Origin: Alienimonas californiensis
Lineage (GTDB): Bacteria > Planctomycetota > Planctomycetia > Planctomycetales > Planctomycetaceae
DNA: 64,000 bases
Assembly: GCF_007743815.1 (NCBI RefSeq)
Contig: NZ_CP036265.1
Location: 708,501-772,500, forward strand
Direction: 5' to 3'
Below are positions 18,591 to 28,664 of the stretch, in pieces. The notes beneath the pieces were generated by a model, which saw nothing but the letters and a program-made list of their open reading frames with translations, was not told the DNA's origin and ran no database searches. How positions within the stretch are numbered: position 1 is the first letter of the stretch; every line of letters begins with the position of its first letter. The position numbers were made by a program, and so were the translations under genes.

Positions 18591-21014
18591 GTGCCCGACG
18601 CCCCTTCCGCCGCTCCCCCTGTGACCACGATCCCGATCATGCCGCGTCGCGGGACCGGTGCGGAGGTCGGGGCGCCGGTGGCGGAGCGCGCCCGTGGGCT
18701 GTTGCGGGTCGTGCCGTTCATCAAGCCTCACCGGGCGACGCTGTTCTGGAGCGTGGGCTTCGCCTTTCTGGTGGCGCTGTTCTGGGGGGCGAACCTGGGG
18801 CTGATCCTGCCGGTGATCAACGTGCTGGCCGGCGAGGGCAGCGTGACCGGCTACGTCGAGGGCGAAATCGCCGTCGCCCGGGGCGATCAGGATCACTGGA
18901 CGATCAAGCTGGAAAACGCCGAGGCCGAGGCCGCCCGCCTCGCCGCCGACCCCAATGCCAGCCGGTCCGACACCGTCGAGGCCGCCGCCGAGGTCGCCAA
19001 GGCTCAGGACCGCCTCTCCAAGACGGCCCGCAAACTGGAGGCGTTGAACTGGGTGCAGCAGTACGTCACCCCGATCCTGCCGGAGGACAAGTTCGACCTG
19101 CTGGCGACGATCCTGGCCGTCGTGTTCCTCGCCACGATCCTGAAGGGCCTGTGCGTGATGGCGCAGGACATCCTGGTCGGGGCGGTGATCGAGCGGACCA
19201 TTGCGGACCTGCGGGAAGCCCTGTTCGCGCACGCCCTGCGGCTGGACATCCAAACGCTGCACGCCAGCGGCACCGGCGACCTGATGAGCCGGTTCACCAA
19301 CGACCTGGAACAACTCGCCGGCGGCCTGCGACTGCTGGGCGGGAAGGTCGTGCGGGAACCGATGAAGGCGGCGGCGTGCATCTTCGGGGCGATGCTGGTC
19401 AGTTGGCAGCTCACCCTGCTGGCCTTCGTGCTGACGCCGGTGGCGGCGTACGTGTTCGGCAAGATCGGCCGCAGCCTGAAGAAGGCCAGCCGCCGGTCCA
19501 TGGAGAGCATGTCCCGGCTTTATAAGACCATGGAGGAGACGTTCGACGGCGCCGCGGTCGTGACCGCCTTCAACGCCGCCGATCGCCAGAAGGAGCGGTT
19601 CCGCAACGAGAACCGCACCTACCTGCAAAAGGCGATGAAAATCGTCCGGGTGGACGCCCTCACCAGCCCGACCACCGAGACGCTGGGCATGCTCGCCGCC
19701 TTCGGCGCCCTGCTGCCGGCGGCCTACCTGATGCTCCGCGAGACCGACAGCATCTGGGGCCTGCGGCTGGCCGACGGGCAGTTGGACCTCGCCGAACTGG
19801 CCGTGTTCTACAGCTTCCTCGCCGGCACGCTGGACCCGCTGCGGAAGCTGACCGCGGTCTTCTCCAAGCTGAAGCGGAGCACCGCCGCCGCCGACCGCCT
19901 GTTCGAAATCCTCGACCGCGACCCCGCCGTCGCCGCCCCGGCGGAGATCGCCCCGGTGCCGGACCGGGTGCACACGGTCAAATTTGAGAAAATCGGCTTC
20001 CACTACGCCGGCGCCGCCCGCGGCGCCGTGCTGGACGGCGTGAACCTGACCGTGGAGGCCGGCGAGGTCGTCGCCGTGGTCGGCTCGAACGGCTCCGGCA
20101 AGAGCACGCTGCTCAAGCTGCTCCCCCGTTACTTCGACCCGACCCACGGGGCGGTGACGATCAACGGGACCGACCTGCGGGACTTCGACCCGGCCGCCTG
20201 GCGGGAGAAGATCGGCGTGGTCACCCAGGAAACGCTGCTGTTCGACGAGTCGATCGCGGAGAACATCCGCGTCGGCAAGCCGGACGCCACCGAGGACGAA
20301 ATCCGCGCCGCCGCCCGCACCGCCCGCGTCACGGACTTCGCCGACACGATGCCGAACGGGCTGGACGAGATCGTCGGCAGCGGCGGCTCGAACCTCTCCG
20401 GCGGTCAGCGCCAGCGGGTCGCCTTCGCCCGGGCCGTGCTGCGGGACCCGGAGATCCTGATCCTCGACGAGGCCACCAGCGCCGTCGACGCGCTCTCCGA
20501 GCAACTCATCCACGAGGCGCTCAAGGAGTTCGCCGCCGGCCGCACGGTGTTCCTCGTCACCCACACCGTCCGCCGCAGCCTGCTGGAGTTGGTCACCCGC
20601 GTCGCGGTGATGGAGCAGGGCCAGCTGGCGGGCGTCGGCCCCCATCTCGAACTGCTGGAAAGCAGCGCCGCCTACCGCGGCCTATACGAAGCCCAGTCCG
20701 ACGAGGCCGCCGCCGCCGCCCGGGCCGAGAAGGCCGCCTCGCGGACCCGGACGGATTACCGACCGATGCGGTCCCCCAGCCTGCACCCCGGGGCGATCAA
20801 CTTCGACCCGGACGAGATCGACCAGTACGACCCGGCGGACCGCACGCCCCCCCGCAAGCCGCCCGGCTTCCAGCCAGACCCGGTCGCCTATCACTACGCC
20901 TCCGTCGGCCAGATCTTCGACCCGGACGAAGTGGCCGAGCACGCGGACGACGACGACGAGGACGACAGCCAACAGCACATCCTCCCCCTCCGGGCCACCG
21001 GCACCGACGGCTGA
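18591..21014 (+). CDS. ABC transporter, fused permease and ATP-binding protein (MsbA/exporter type)
   Basis: An 807-residue half-transporter: an N-terminal membrane domain (first segment about 45-70) followed by the ATPase. Walker A VGSNGSGKST lies at about 497-506, the signature LSGGQRQR at about 602-609, and Walker B ILILDEATS at about 620. Family members export lipids, peptides or drugs using ATP. Two things are unusual. A charged insertion of about 80 residues (about 80-155, rich in Ala, Glu and Asp, likely coiled coil) separates the first two membrane segments. About 110 extra residues follow the ATPase and end in an acidic run (DDDDEDD). The GTG at 18591 was kept; an ATG at 18639 is an alternative. 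Confidence 0.92.
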   Translation: MPDAPSAAPPVTTIPIMPRRGTGAEVGAPVAERARGLLRVVPFIKPHRATLFWSVGFAFLVALFWGANLGLILPVINVLAGEGSVTGYVEGEIAVARGDQDHWTIKLENAEAEAARLAADPNASRSDTVEAAAEVAKAQDRLSKTARKLEALNWVQQYVTPILPEDKFDLLATILAVVFLATILKGLCVMAQDILVGAVIERTIADLREALFAHALRLDIQTLHASGTGDLMSRFTNDLEQLAGGLRLLGGKVVREPMKAAACIFGAMLVSWQLTLLAFVLTPVAAYVFGKIGRSLKKASRRSMESMSRLYKTMEETFDGAAVVTAFNAADRQKERFRNENRTYLQKAMKIVRVDALTSPTTETLGMLAAFGALLPAAYLMLRETDSIWGLRLADGQLDLAELAVFYSFLAGTLDPLRKLTAVFSKLKRSTAAADRLFEILDRDPAVAAPAEIAPVPDRVHTVKFEKIGFHYAGAARGAVLDGVNLTVEAGEVVAVVGSNGSGKSTLLKLLPRYFDPTHGAVTINGTDLRDFDPAAWREKIGVVTQETLLFDESIAENIRVGKPDATEDEIRAAARTARVTDFADTMPNGLDEIVGSGGSNLSGGQRQRVAFARAVLRDPEILILDEATSAVDALSEQLIHEALKEFAAGRTVFLVTHTVRRSLLELVTRVAVMEQGQLAGVGPHLELLESSAAYRGLYEAQSDEAAAAARAEKAASRTRTDYRPMRSPSLHPGAINFDPDEIDQYDPADRTPPRKPPGFQPDPVAYHYASVGQIFDPDEVAEHADDDDEDDSQQHILPLRATGTDG

Positions 21015-21034
21015 CGTCGGGGAGGGGTGATGGG

Positions 21035-21076
21035 GGAGGAGGGAGGAGTAGACTAAGGCCGGCTCCTCCCTCCTCC
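21035..21076 (+). terminator. Inverted repeat downstream of the ABC gene, likely terminator
   Basis: A 14-bp perfect stem (21035-21048 with 21063-21076, purine-rich GGAGGA against pyrimidine-rich TCCTCC) with a 14-base loop, 20 bases after the ABC stop. No strong T run follows, so the function is inferred from position. Confidence 0.4.
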
Positions 21077-21133
21077 CTCCTTCCCCCTGCCCTGTCCTAC
21101 CTGCTCTCCCTCGCCGATCGCCTCGCCGGGGGG

Positions 21134-22060
21134 ATGGCGTCGCTGAGCCCGGAGCGGCGGGCGCGGCATCGGGACTTTCTGCTCTCCCAGCGCACGCCGG
21201 ACGGCGGGTTTCGCGGCCGCGATCTGGAGAACGAGGGCCTGCCGGGCGACCTCTATTACACCGGCTTCGCCGTGCGGGCGCTGGCGGTGCTGGGGGCGTT
21301 CGAGGAACCGATCGCCGCGGACGTGGCCCGGTTCCTCTCCCGGCACGATCCGCTGCGGTTGGGGGCGATTGATCTGGTGAGCTGGCTGTACAGCGCCGTC
21401 GTGGTGCAGGCCGCCGGCGGGGGGGACCCGCTGGCCGACGCCCCATCGGACTGGCCGGAGCGGCTGGCGAGCGGACTGGAAGCGAACCGCAGCGCCGACG
21501 GCGGCTACGCCAAAACCCCCGCGGGGGCGGCGGGCAGCACGTATACCTCCTTCCTCGTGGCGCTGACGTTGGAATTAATCGGCCGCGACGTCCCGGCCCC
21601 CGGGCGGCTGGCCCAGTTCCTGTTCGACATGCAACGGGACGACGGCGGGTTCGTGGAACTCGCCCCCGTCCGGCGGAGCGGCACGAACCCGACCGCCGCC
21701 GCCGCGGTGCTGCTCAAACTGCTGGGGCACGCCGACGACGAATTGAAGACCGACCTGCGGGGGTTTCTCACCGAGGTGACGGACCCCGCCGGCGGGGTGC
21801 GTGCCAACACACGGATCCCCTTCCCCGACGGGCTGAGCACGTTCACGGCGCTGCTGATGTGTCGGGACCTCGGCCTGCCGGACCCGCTGCCGGCCGCGGC
21901 GATGCGGCGGTGGGCGGAGACCGAACTGGAACTGCCCACCGGCGGCTTCCGCGGCGCCGCCTGGGACGTGAACGCCGACGCGGAATACACCTTCTACGGC
22001 CTGGGCGTGCTGGCATTGGCGGCAACCGATGACTCCGGTTCAGCTGTCGAGATCGCGTAA
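21134..22060 (+). CDS. Prenyltransferase/squalene-cyclase repeat protein (GGTase beta-subunit-like)
   Basis: A 308-residue alpha/alpha-barrel type protein with repeated DGGF or DGGY turns: TPDGGFRGRD near the start, SADGGYAKTP in the middle, DDGGFVEL and PTGGFRGAAW later. Each is followed by a helix pair (LYYTGFAVRAL, TYTSFLVALTLELIG). These repeats are found in protein prenyltransferase beta subunits and terpene cyclases; planctomycetes carry many such proteins of unknown role. The zinc ligands of true farnesyltransferases are not evident, so the catalytic claim is weak. Codons before the ATG also look conserved in character (SYLLSLADRLAGG), so translation may begin at a CTG at 21092. Confidence 0.83.
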   Translation: MASLSPERRARHRDFLLSQRTPDGGFRGRDLENEGLPGDLYYTGFAVRALAVLGAFEEPIAADVARFLSRHDPLRLGAIDLVSWLYSAVVVQAAGGGDPLADAPSDWPERLASGLEANRSADGGYAKTPAGAAGSTYTSFLVALTLELIGRDVPAPGRLAQFLFDMQRDDGGFVELAPVRRSGTNPTAAAAVLLKLLGHADDELKTDLRGFLTEVTDPAGGVRANTRIPFPDGLSTFTALLMCRDLGLPDPLPAAAMRRWAETELELPTGGFRGAAWDVNADAEYTFYGLGVLALAATDDSGSAVEIA

Positions 22061-22152
22061 ACGTCGATCGTTTTTTTGCACATCCATCGTCCCTGAGGCC
22101 AGGGACCCTCGGGACCTCCGGGGGACGATCGACCCTTTTTCTAGATCGAACC

Positions 22153-22179
22153 GCGCCCGGAGCGCCCGGAGCGCCCGGA
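22153..22179 (+). repeat. Three perfect tandem copies of a 9-base unit in an intergenic region
   Basis: GCGCCCGGA is repeated three times (22153-22161, 22162-22170, 22171-22179). The surrounding non-coding stretch 22061-22348 also holds a hairpin near 22090-22130 (ATCGTCCC pairing with GGGGACGAT) followed by CCCTTTTTCT, a likely terminator for the prenyltransferase-repeat gene. Confidence 0.6.
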
Positions 22180-22348
22180 GCCGGGGGTGGCGGCGGGGCG
22201 GCGTGCATCTCGTTCCGCTGATCCGTGGCCGCTTTCCGGCGGGGGGTGGGGGCGGATACAGTGAACGGTCCGGCGGCGAATGCGTTCCCGAGGGAGCGCC
22301 CTGTTCGCCGCTCCCGCCCCATTTCCCTTCCCCGCCCGGATTGTTTTG

Positions 22349-23137
22349 ATGCTCCGTTCTCCCCGAGCCCTCGTGCTGTCCGCCGCCGCGTGCGCCGCGG
22401 CCGCGCTGCTGGCCCCCGCCCCGTCGTTCGCCGCCGGCTACGGCGACGTGACCGGCAAGGTCGTGCTGGACGGCAAGGCCCCGGACCTGGAACCCCGGGT
22501 CGAAAAGGGCGCCGCCGTCAAGGACGCCGAGGTTTGTGCCGATCAACCGGTGCCCAACTTCTCCCTGGTGGTGGGCGAGAAGGGCGGCATCGCCAACGTG
22601 TTCCTCTACCCGGCGATGCCGATTCGGGACATCAAGCCGGAACTGAAGGACGCCCCGCAGGAGCCGGTCGTGTTCGACCAGAAGGGCTGCGTGTTCAAGC
22701 CGCACGCGGTGATCGTCCGCACCGGCCAGCCGCTGGAGCTGTATAACTCCGACCCGGTCGCCCACAACGTGCGGTTCACCTCCTTCGGCAACCCCGGCAT
22801 CAACGTGACCGTGCCCGCCGGCGCCGCTCCGGGCGGCGGCAAGGGCGTGGAGGTCGAGTTCAACCGGGCCCAGCGGGTGCCGATCCCGGCCCTGTGCGAC
22901 TTCCACCCCTGGATGAAGGCCAACTGGCTGATCGTCGATCACCCCTACGCCGCCCTCACCGACGCCGAGGGCAACTTCACCATCGAGGGCCTGCCGGCCG
23001 GCAAGCACCGGTTCACCGTCTGGCACGAGTCCGCCGGGTTCCTCGATCAGGCGTTGACCGTCGAGGTCAAAGCCGACGGAACGACGGAGCTGGGCGAGTT
23101 GAAATACAAACTCGCCGCCTTCAAGAACCTGAAGTAA
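22349..23137 (+). CDS. Secreted cupredoxin-like protein with a C-terminal carboxypeptidase-regulatory-like segment
   Basis: 262 residues. A signal peptide (hydrophobic 8-25) ends at SFA|AGYG. Residues 113-190 look like a blue-copper domain: His139 in VAHNVRF, then CDFHPWM with Cys183, His186 and Met189, the His-Cys-His-Met set of type 1 copper sites. From about 200 the sequence [21 protein letters not shown] resembles the beta-sandwich of carboxypeptidase-regulatory-like domains. It would act outside the cytoplasm as an electron carrier or surface protein; which is not clear. Such methanolan-biosynthesis EpsI/plastocyanin-like proteins are common in planctomycetes. The ATG at 22349 sits right before the signal peptide. 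Confidence 0.85.
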   Translation: MLRSPRALVLSAAACAAAALLAPAPSFAAGYGDVTGKVVLDGKAPDLEPRVEKGAAVKDAEVCADQPVPNFSLVVGEKGGIANVFLYPAMPIRDIKPELKDAPQEPVVFDQKGCVFKPHAVIVRTGQPLELYNSDPVAHNVRFTSFGNPGINVTVPAGAAPGGGKGVEVEFNRAQRVPIPALCDFHPWMKANWLIVDHPYAALTDAEGNFTIEGLPAGKHRFTVWHESAGFLDQALTVEVKADGTTELGELKYKLAAFKNLK

Positions 23138-23219
23138 ATCCCCGCCCCGCCGCCCGACCCCGGGCGGCGGTTTTCGTTTCCCCCCTCACGTTTTTCCTGC
23201 CCCACCCCCGGAGATCCTG

Positions 23220-24581
23220 GTGAGCGCCCCCGCCACTCCCCCCGCCGACCGCCGCGACTTCCTCAAGACCGCCGGCGCGGTCGCCGCGATCGCGGGGACC
23301 GCCTCGTTCGCCCAGGCCAACGTCCGTCAGGACAGTGAGAAAAAAGAGCCCGTCATCGGCCACATCGGCACCGGCAGCCGGTGGAACGGCCCCGGCATGC
23401 AGGCCGCCGGCCGCGGCAAAAATAAGATCCTCTGCGACGTGGACCGCGGCCACCTGGAAGCGGCGGCGAAGAAGATCAAGGACAGCCACGGCGACGACCC
23501 GGAACTGACCGACGACTACCGCAAGGTGATCGACGATCCGGAGATCGACGTCGTCGTGATCGTCACCCCGGACCACTGGCACACCAAGCCGCTGATCGAG
23601 GCGGTGCGGGCCGGCAAGGACGTTTACTGCGAGAAGCCGCTGACCCTCACCATTCAGGAGGGCATCGACATCTGCAAGGCGGTCGAGGAGACCGGCCGCA
23701 CCGTGCAGGTCGGCACGCAGCAGCGGACCGAGATGGGCCGCAAGTTCCTCACCGCCGTGGCGCTGGTCCGCGAGGGCCGCCTGGGCGACGTGAAGAAGAT
23801 CACCTGCGGCATCGGCGGCTCCCCCACCTCCGGCGACATTCCCGCCGTCGATCCGCCGCAGGAATTGAACTGGGAGAAATGGCTCGGCCAGACCCCCGAG
23901 GTCGCCTTCCGCAAGGACGGCGGCAAGACGAACTGCCACTACGAGTTCCGGTGGTGGTACGAGTACAGCGGCGGCAAGATGACCGACTGGGGCGCCCACC
24001 ACGTGGACATCGCCCAGTGGGCCCTCGACCAGAACGGCGAGGGCCAGGGGCCGACGAAGATCGTCCCCAATATGGCCAAGGTCGTGCACCCCGCCGGGAT
24101 GGACGAGAACGGCATGCCGGTGGAGGACGACAAGTACAACGCCGCCAGCAAGTTCGAGGTCAGCGCCTTCTTCCCGGGCGACGTGGAGATGGTGATCTCC
24201 AGCGACGAGCGGAACGGCCTGCTGATCGAGGGCACGAAGGGCCGCATCTTCGTCTCCCGCGGCGACCTCACCGGCGCCCCGGTCGACGAGTTGAAGGACA
24301 ACCCGCTGCCCGAGGGCGCCCTGGAGCGGGCCTATAAAGGCCAGCCGGTGGCGAAGAGCCACATGGACAACTTCTTCGCCGCCCGCGACGGCAAGGCGGA
24401 GCCGATCTCCGACGTGTTCAGCCACCACCGGGCGCTGACGACCTGCCACCTCGCCAACATCGCGATCCGCCTGGGCCGCGAATTGAACTGGGACCCCAAA
24501 GCCCAGAAGATCGTCGGCGACGAGCAGGCCCAGTCCATGACCGCCCGCACCAAGCGGGACGGCTACGACTACGAAGTCTGA
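23220..24581 (+). CDS. Gfo/Idh/MocA family oxidoreductase, Tat-exported
   Basis: 453 residues. A twin-arginine signal (RRDFLKT at 11-17, hydrophobic 18-30, ending AQA) directs the folded protein out of the cytoplasm. The Rossmann start [10 protein letters not shown] (47-55), the EKP motif (138-140, in YCEKPLTL) and the central [13 protein letters not shown] helix identify the NAD(P)-binding oxidoreductase family acting on sugars or cyclitols. The GTG start at 23220 is preceded by GGAG with 6-base spacing. Large expansions of Tat-exported members are characteristic of planctomycetes; the substrate is unknown. The glycosidase at 24682 lies 100 bases downstream and may be part of the same carbohydrate-use unit. 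Confidence 0.93.
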   Translation: MSAPATPPADRRDFLKTAGAVAAIAGTASFAQANVRQDSEKKEPVIGHIGTGSRWNGPGMQAAGRGKNKILCDVDRGHLEAAAKKIKDSHGDDPELTDDYRKVIDDPEIDVVVIVTPDHWHTKPLIEAVRAGKDVYCEKPLTLTIQEGIDICKAVEETGRTVQVGTQQRTEMGRKFLTAVALVREGRLGDVKKITCGIGGSPTSGDIPAVDPPQELNWEKWLGQTPEVAFRKDGGKTNCHYEFRWWYEYSGGKMTDWGAHHVDIAQWALDQNGEGQGPTKIVPNMAKVVHPAGMDENGMPVEDDKYNAASKFEVSAFFPGDVEMVISSDERNGLLIEGTKGRIFVSRGDLTGAPVDELKDNPLPEGALERAYKGQPVAKSHMDNFFAARDGKAEPISDVFSHHRALTTCHLANIAIRLGRELNWDPKAQKIVGDEQAQSMTARTKRDGYDYEV

Positions 24582-24681
24582 GCCCCCCGGCGCCGCGGTC
24601 CGCCGCTCTCCCCGACGCCCCGACCGCCCGCGTGCGGCCGGGGCGTTTTGCGTTCGCGTTCCCTCTCGCACAGTCCCGCCG

Positions 24682-25749
24682 ATGTCGACCCGCTGCTTCC
24701 GTCTGCTGGCCGTGCTGACGGTCGGGGCGTCCCTCGGGCCGGCCGCCGCGCTCGGCGCCGGGGAGCCGCCCGCCGACACGCCGTTCCTCGCCGGCGACTT
24801 TCACTGGACGGTCAGCCCGCCGCTGTTGGCGGTGGATCAAGACCGCCTGCCGCCCTCGCCGGGCGCCCCGTGGGTCGCGGTGAAGGACCCCAGCGTCGTC
24901 CGTCACGACGGCCGCTGGCATTTGTTCTGCACCCTCCGAAAAAACAAAGAGGGCGACGGCCGCATCCGCATCGGCTACCTCTCCTTCGAGAACTGGGAAG
25001 ACGCCGCCGCGGCGGACTGGGCGCTGCTGGACCTGACCCCCGACTACCATGGGGCGCCGCAGATCTTTTATTACGAGCCGCAGCGCAAGTGGTACCTGAT
25101 CTATCAGGCCGTCGACCCGTCCCGCGGGTTGAAGTACGGCCCCTGCTATTCGACCTGCGACCGCGTCGACGACCCGGCCGGCTGGACGAAGCCCGAACCG
25201 CTGTACGTTGTGCCGGAGGGGATGAAGGCCGGGCTGGACCATTGGGTCATCTGCGACGAGGCGAAGGCGCATCATTTCTTCACCACCAACGACGGCCGGA
25301 TGTGGCGAGCCGAGACCGCCCTCGCAAACTTCCCCGACCGCGGCTGGTCCCGCCCGGAAGTGGCGTTGCAGGCCGACATCTTCGAGGCCAGCCACACCTA
25401 TCGACTGAAGGGGACCGGGAAATACTTCACGATCGTCGAAGCCCAAGGCGACGGCCGGCGGTACTTCAAAGCCTATACGGCCGACCGACTGGACGGCGAA
25501 TGGACCGGCGTGGCGGACGCCCGCGACCGGCCGATGGTCTCCCCGCAGAACGTGACGAACCGGGCGGACTCCTGGGCGACTTCCTACAGCCACGGCGAGC
25601 TGATCCGAACGGGAGTCGACCAACGGCTGGAGGTGGACGCGGCGACGACCCGCATACTGTTTCAGGGCGTGGACGACGCCGGCTACGACGGCTCGAAGAA
25701 CTACGGCCAGATCCCCTGGCGGCTGGGGCTGCTGGGCTTGGCGCCGTGA
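24682..25749 (+). CDS. Secreted five-bladed beta-propeller glycosidase (GH62/GH43-like)
   Basis: 355 residues with a signal peptide (hydrophobic 7-24, cleavage near LGA). VAVKDPSVVRHDGRWHLF (66-82) holds the conserved first-blade Asp69, and APQIFYYEPQRKWYLIYQ is the typical second-blade segment of clan GH-F. The pattern fits GH62 alpha-L-arabinofuranosidases best; GH43 is the alternative. It would release arabinose from arabinoxylan-like material outside the cytoplasm, consistent with the exported sugar oxidoreductase before it. The end (YGQIPWRLGLLGL) resembles the last blade. The length is normal for a single-domain member. Confidence 0.82.
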   Translation: MSTRCFRLLAVLTVGASLGPAAALGAGEPPADTPFLAGDFHWTVSPPLLAVDQDRLPPSPGAPWVAVKDPSVVRHDGRWHLFCTLRKNKEGDGRIRIGYLSFENWEDAAAADWALLDLTPDYHGAPQIFYYEPQRKWYLIYQAVDPSRGLKYGPCYSTCDRVDDPAGWTKPEPLYVVPEGMKAGLDHWVICDEAKAHHFFTTNDGRMWRAETALANFPDRGWSRPEVALQADIFEASHTYRLKGTGKYFTIVEAQGDGRRYFKAYTADRLDGEWTGVADARDRPMVSPQNVTNRADSWATSYSHGELIRTGVDQRLEVDAATTRILFQGVDDAGYDGSKNYGQIPWRLGLLGLAP

Positions 25750-25838
25750 GCGGGCCGGATCAGCCGGCCAGCGCCGCACACAGCACGAACGCCCTCGCAG
25801 CGGCGGCCTCCCGCCACAGGGGGTAATCGGCGGCGGGC

Positions 25839-26825
25839 TCAGTCGTCGTCGTCATCCTCGTCGTCGTCCGCGTCGGGGTGCAGCGGGTCGTCCGGATCGA
25901 AGAAGAAATCGCCCAGTCCCATCGGCACCGAGCCGCCGCCCAGCGTGCGGCGCTTTTTGCCGGCCAGGTCGTCCAGATCGGCGGCGTCCTCGCCCAGGCA
26001 GGCGATCAGGCTCTCCCGCCAGGCCACGTCCTTGGCGACCGGGTGCTCCGGGTCGGCGGCGAGCCGCTTCATCGCGTACCGCAGCACGTTCAGGCCGTCG
26101 CGGGTGCTGAAGTCCAGCTTCAACTCGTGCGATTTCTGCAGGAACTCGACCGTCAGGTCCAGCGCCTCGTCGTCGGCGAAGGGCAGGTGATATTTGAGGA
26201 TCGCCAGCTCGTCCTCCCGCTCCGGGTGGCCGATGGTCAGCGTCGGCTGGAGGCGGGAGAGAATATAATCGGGGATCTCGAAGGTGCTTTCGTCCGAGTT
26301 CATCGTCACGGCGCAGCGGAAGTCGTCGTGGGCGTGCAGCGTCACGCCGGCGATGATGCTTTCCGCGTAGCGGCGATGGTCCAGCAGCGGGGCGAGGCTG
26401 GCCCAGGACTTCTCGCTCATGCGGTTCCCCTCGTCCAGCAGGCAGACGCCGCCGGTCAGCATCGCGGTGACCAGCGGGCTGGCGTGGTATTTAATCCCCC
26501 CGCCCTCGGCCAGCACGGGGGTGACGAGCAGGTCCTCGGGGCGGGTGTCCGCGGTGCACTGGTAGATATAGAGCGGCTGATTCCGCTGCCGGGCCGCGGC
26601 GACGGCCAGCGTGGTCTTGCCGATGCCCGGCGTGCCCACCAGCCGGGGCGTCAGCGGCCGGTCCCCCTCGCCGACGACCAGCCAGCAGGCGTGGATCTGC
26701 TTGAGGACCTCGTCCTGCCCGATCCAGGTCCCCCCGCTGTCGTCCGGCCGGGAGAGGTGCAGCGTGACGCCGTCCACCTCCGCGGAGCGGGCGTCTGTGG
26801 GCAGGGGTGCGGAATCGCGAATCAT
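25839..26825 (-). CDS. MoxR-like AAA+ ATPase
   Basis: 328 residues. Walker A is GTPGIGKT (64-71) and Walker B CLLDEGNR (128-135); the ADTRPEDLL stretch (92-100) and a sensor-1 region in [11 protein letters not shown] follow. The helix insertion and overall order match MoxR-type ATPases, which remodel or assist the maturation of other protein complexes. The usual DUF58 and VWA partner genes are absent on both sides, so the client is unknown. The tail is strongly acidic (final 20 residues nearly all Asp/Glu). Start ATG 26825; the protein at 26932-27636 lies just upstream in the same direction and could be its partner. Confidence 0.88.
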   Translation of the reverse strand: MIRDSAPLPTDARSAEVDGVTLHLSRPDDSGGTWIGQDEVLKQIHACWLVVGEGDRPLTPRLVGTPGIGKTTLAVAAARQRNQPLYIYQCTADTRPEDLLVTPVLAEGGGIKYHASPLVTAMLTGGVCLLDEGNRMSEKSWASLAPLLDHRRYAESIIAGVTLHAHDDFRCAVTMNSDESTFEIPDYILSRLQPTLTIGHPEREDELAILKYHLPFADDEALDLTVEFLQKSHELKLDFSTRDGLNVLRYAMKRLAADPEHPVAKDVAWRESLIACLGEDAADLDDLAGKKRRTLGGGSVPMGLGDFFFDPDDPLHPDADDDEDDDDD

Positions 26826-26931
26826 CGGGGGCGGGCCGGGGGTGAGGCGAGACCGCAGTGTAGCCGCCCGCCCGGTCAGTCGCCGCGGGTTCGCCCGGCG
26901 ACGGCCGGTCGATCGGCGACCGGGCGTTCGG

Positions 26932-27636
26932 TCAGCGGTCGGCCCAGCGTTCCTCGGTCGCCTCCAGGGTGAACTCGAACGACTGATCGGGCGACTGGCC
27001 GGAGGAGACGCCCCGAGGGACGGTCGGGGCGAGGAACCAGACGACGGTTCCCTCGTGCACGCTGCCCGAACGCAGGGCAGCGTAGGTGACGCCCCAGACG
27101 TCCGCGTCCGAGCCGGGCGCCAGCGCGGAATGCGGGGGCGGGGCGGGATCGTCCAGCGGCGTCACGGTCACGTTCGGTTCCCAGGCCGCGAGCGCCTCCG
27201 CGACGACGTCGCGGAACGGTCCGTCGAAATATTCCCGCAGCGCCGCCCGGTCGGCGGAGCCGCGCAGCGAGTAGCTGGCGTGCGCGTGGTTCGTCTCCGT
27301 CTGGAGCCGGACCGTGTGCCAGGCCCCCTCGGGCGTGGCGTCGCGGCTGGTTCCGCCTCCCCCGCCGCTTCCGCCGCCCCCCCGGTCGACGGCGACGCCG
27401 GGCGGGGGAGCGGTTGTGATCCACTCGTCCAGGAGCATTGTGCTCTGGGGGAAGGAGGATCGCCCCGGCGGCGGGAGGACGTACTCGACCCGGGTGAGAT
27501 GCTCCCAGAGAGCCGCGGACGCGACGGCCACAGCCACGACCGCCGCCAGGGCCGTCCAGCCGATGCCGACGATCGCCCAGACCCGCAGGGCGGTGTAGGA
27601 GCGAAACAGGCGGGACCAACGGGACGGGCCGCTCAC
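26932..27636 (-). CDS. Uncharacterised membrane-anchored protein
   Basis: A 234-residue protein that I do not recognise. One membrane segment lies near the N-terminus (about 18-42, [20 protein letters not shown]). It is followed by an extracytoplasmic part with a glycine-rich linker ([10 protein letters not shown] near 88-97) and a mixed alpha/beta C-terminal domain. It begins with a GTG at 27636 with CAGGGA about ten bases upstream. It precedes the MoxR-like gene by 106 bases on the same strand, so the two may be co-transcribed. No catalytic motif is visible. Confidence 0.65.
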   Translation of the reverse strand: MSGPSRWSRLFRSYTALRVWAIVGIGWTALAAVVAVAVASAALWEHLTRVEYVLPPPGRSSFPQSTMLLDEWITTAPPPGVAVDRGGGGSGGGGGTSRDATPEGAWHTVRLQTETNHAHASYSLRGSADRAALREYFDGPFRDVVAEALAAWEPNVTVTPLDDPAPPPHSALAPGSDADVWGVTYAALRSGSVHEGTVVWFLAPTVPRGVSSGQSPDQSFEFTLEATEERWADR

Positions 27637-27958
27637 GGTTGGCGTTCCCTGAAGACCTGAAGAGCCGCGGACCGCCCCATGCTACCGCCCCCGCGTCGGC
27701 GTCACGCGTTCGAAATCCTCCCGCCGGCCGTTCGCCGACGTGCTGTTTGATCGCCCCCCACCCGTTCCGGGGGCGGCCTGACCCACGTCACCCCGTGGGC
27801 AAACGCTTCAGCGGGCCAACCCGGGCCACCCGTCGAGAGACAGGCCCCCGTGTGCCATGCTCTCACGCCGGAGCGGAGCGTCAGCGCCGCGGAGGCGGGT
27901 GAGCATGGAGAGCGGCTCGGCCCCGTTCGCCAAGGTCGGGCGTCGCCCGCCCGGCCCG
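27637..27958. other. Gene-free stretch with one imperfect palindrome
   Basis: About 320 bases with no convincing gene. The only structure I see is an imperfect inverted repeat: 27855-27869 pairs with 27894-27908 at 12 of 15 positions. Its spacer contains GGAGCGTCAGCG, which resembles the core of the repeat at 45036-45111. Small open frames on both strands here have no conserved features. Confidence 0.45.
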
Positions 27959-28570
27959 CTAATCCGTATCGGTCACCGCCAGCACGCTGACTTCGACGAA
28001 CCGCTTGTCGAGGATCAGCCATGTGGAGTCCCAGGCGACGTCGCAGAACCATGCGGACCAAGGCCGCCAGGATTTTAATATCAGAACTTCTTCGAACCGA
28101 TCGCCGAACGTCCGCGTGCGGAACTCGTCCGCGATCTCCCACGCCTCGCCGGGGCCGCCCGCGTGCTTCACGTAGGCGCCGCCCTGGGCCAGCGTCTGGG
28201 CGAGTTCTCCGGCGAACGTGAAGGCGCTGCCCCATTCGAATCCGAACGGGTCGTCCACGGGCGAATCGCACACCTCCGGCAGCGCCGCCGTCACGACGCT
28301 GGACTGTAAAAGACGTTTCGGGAAGTCGATCTCTTCCCAGCGGTTTCGGGACATAAACCAATCGAAGGCCGGGTCGCCTTCGAGGCGGAACGTGCGAAAC
28401 TCCGCACCGCCGTTCACATGAGTGCGTCGCAGCGCCTCAAGCAACCGACCGGCCGACAATTCGCCCTCCGGGACGCATGAGATGCGCAGGTGACCCCAAA
28501 GTTTTTCAATCGCCGCGCCCGTCGATTCGGGCCGCTCCTGCGTCCAGTCCGGTTCGAGAATTTTGGACAT
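27959..28570 (-). CDS. Uncharacterised protein
   Basis: A 203-residue soluble-looking protein with an ATG at 28570. It has no signal peptide, membrane segment or known motif that I recognise. It is rich in Trp and Phe with acidic patches (FDWFMSRNRWEEIDFPK, SWRPWSAWFCDVAWDSTW). GC content is a little lower than in neighbours and codon use looks coding. It resembles small immunity-like or hypothetical proteins seen next to variable loci, but nothing nearby supports a toxin partner. It precedes the hpt gene's stop region by about 95 bases. Confidence 0.62.
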   Translation of the reverse strand: MSKILEPDWTQERPESTGAAIEKLWGHLRISCVPEGELSAGRLLEALRRTHVNGGAEFRTFRLEGDPAFDWFMSRNRWEEIDFPKRLLQSSVVTAALPEVCDSPVDDPFGFEWGSAFTFAGELAQTLAQGGAYVKHAGGPGEAWEIADEFRTRTFGDRFEEVLILKSWRPWSAWFCDVAWDSTWLILDKRFVEVSVLAVTDTD

Positions 28571-28664
28571 CGTCGTCGTTCACCGGCCTGTTAGGTCGCG
28601 AGTCCGAGTTAGGATCCGACACGAGAGTGCCGATCAATGTTCGCTCCATTGAACGTGCCACGCC

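Noticed and set aside
27702-28361. A 219-codon minus-strand frame
   Set aside because: It overlaps the better-supported gene at 27959-28570 in a different frame and extends into the palindrome region without conserved features.
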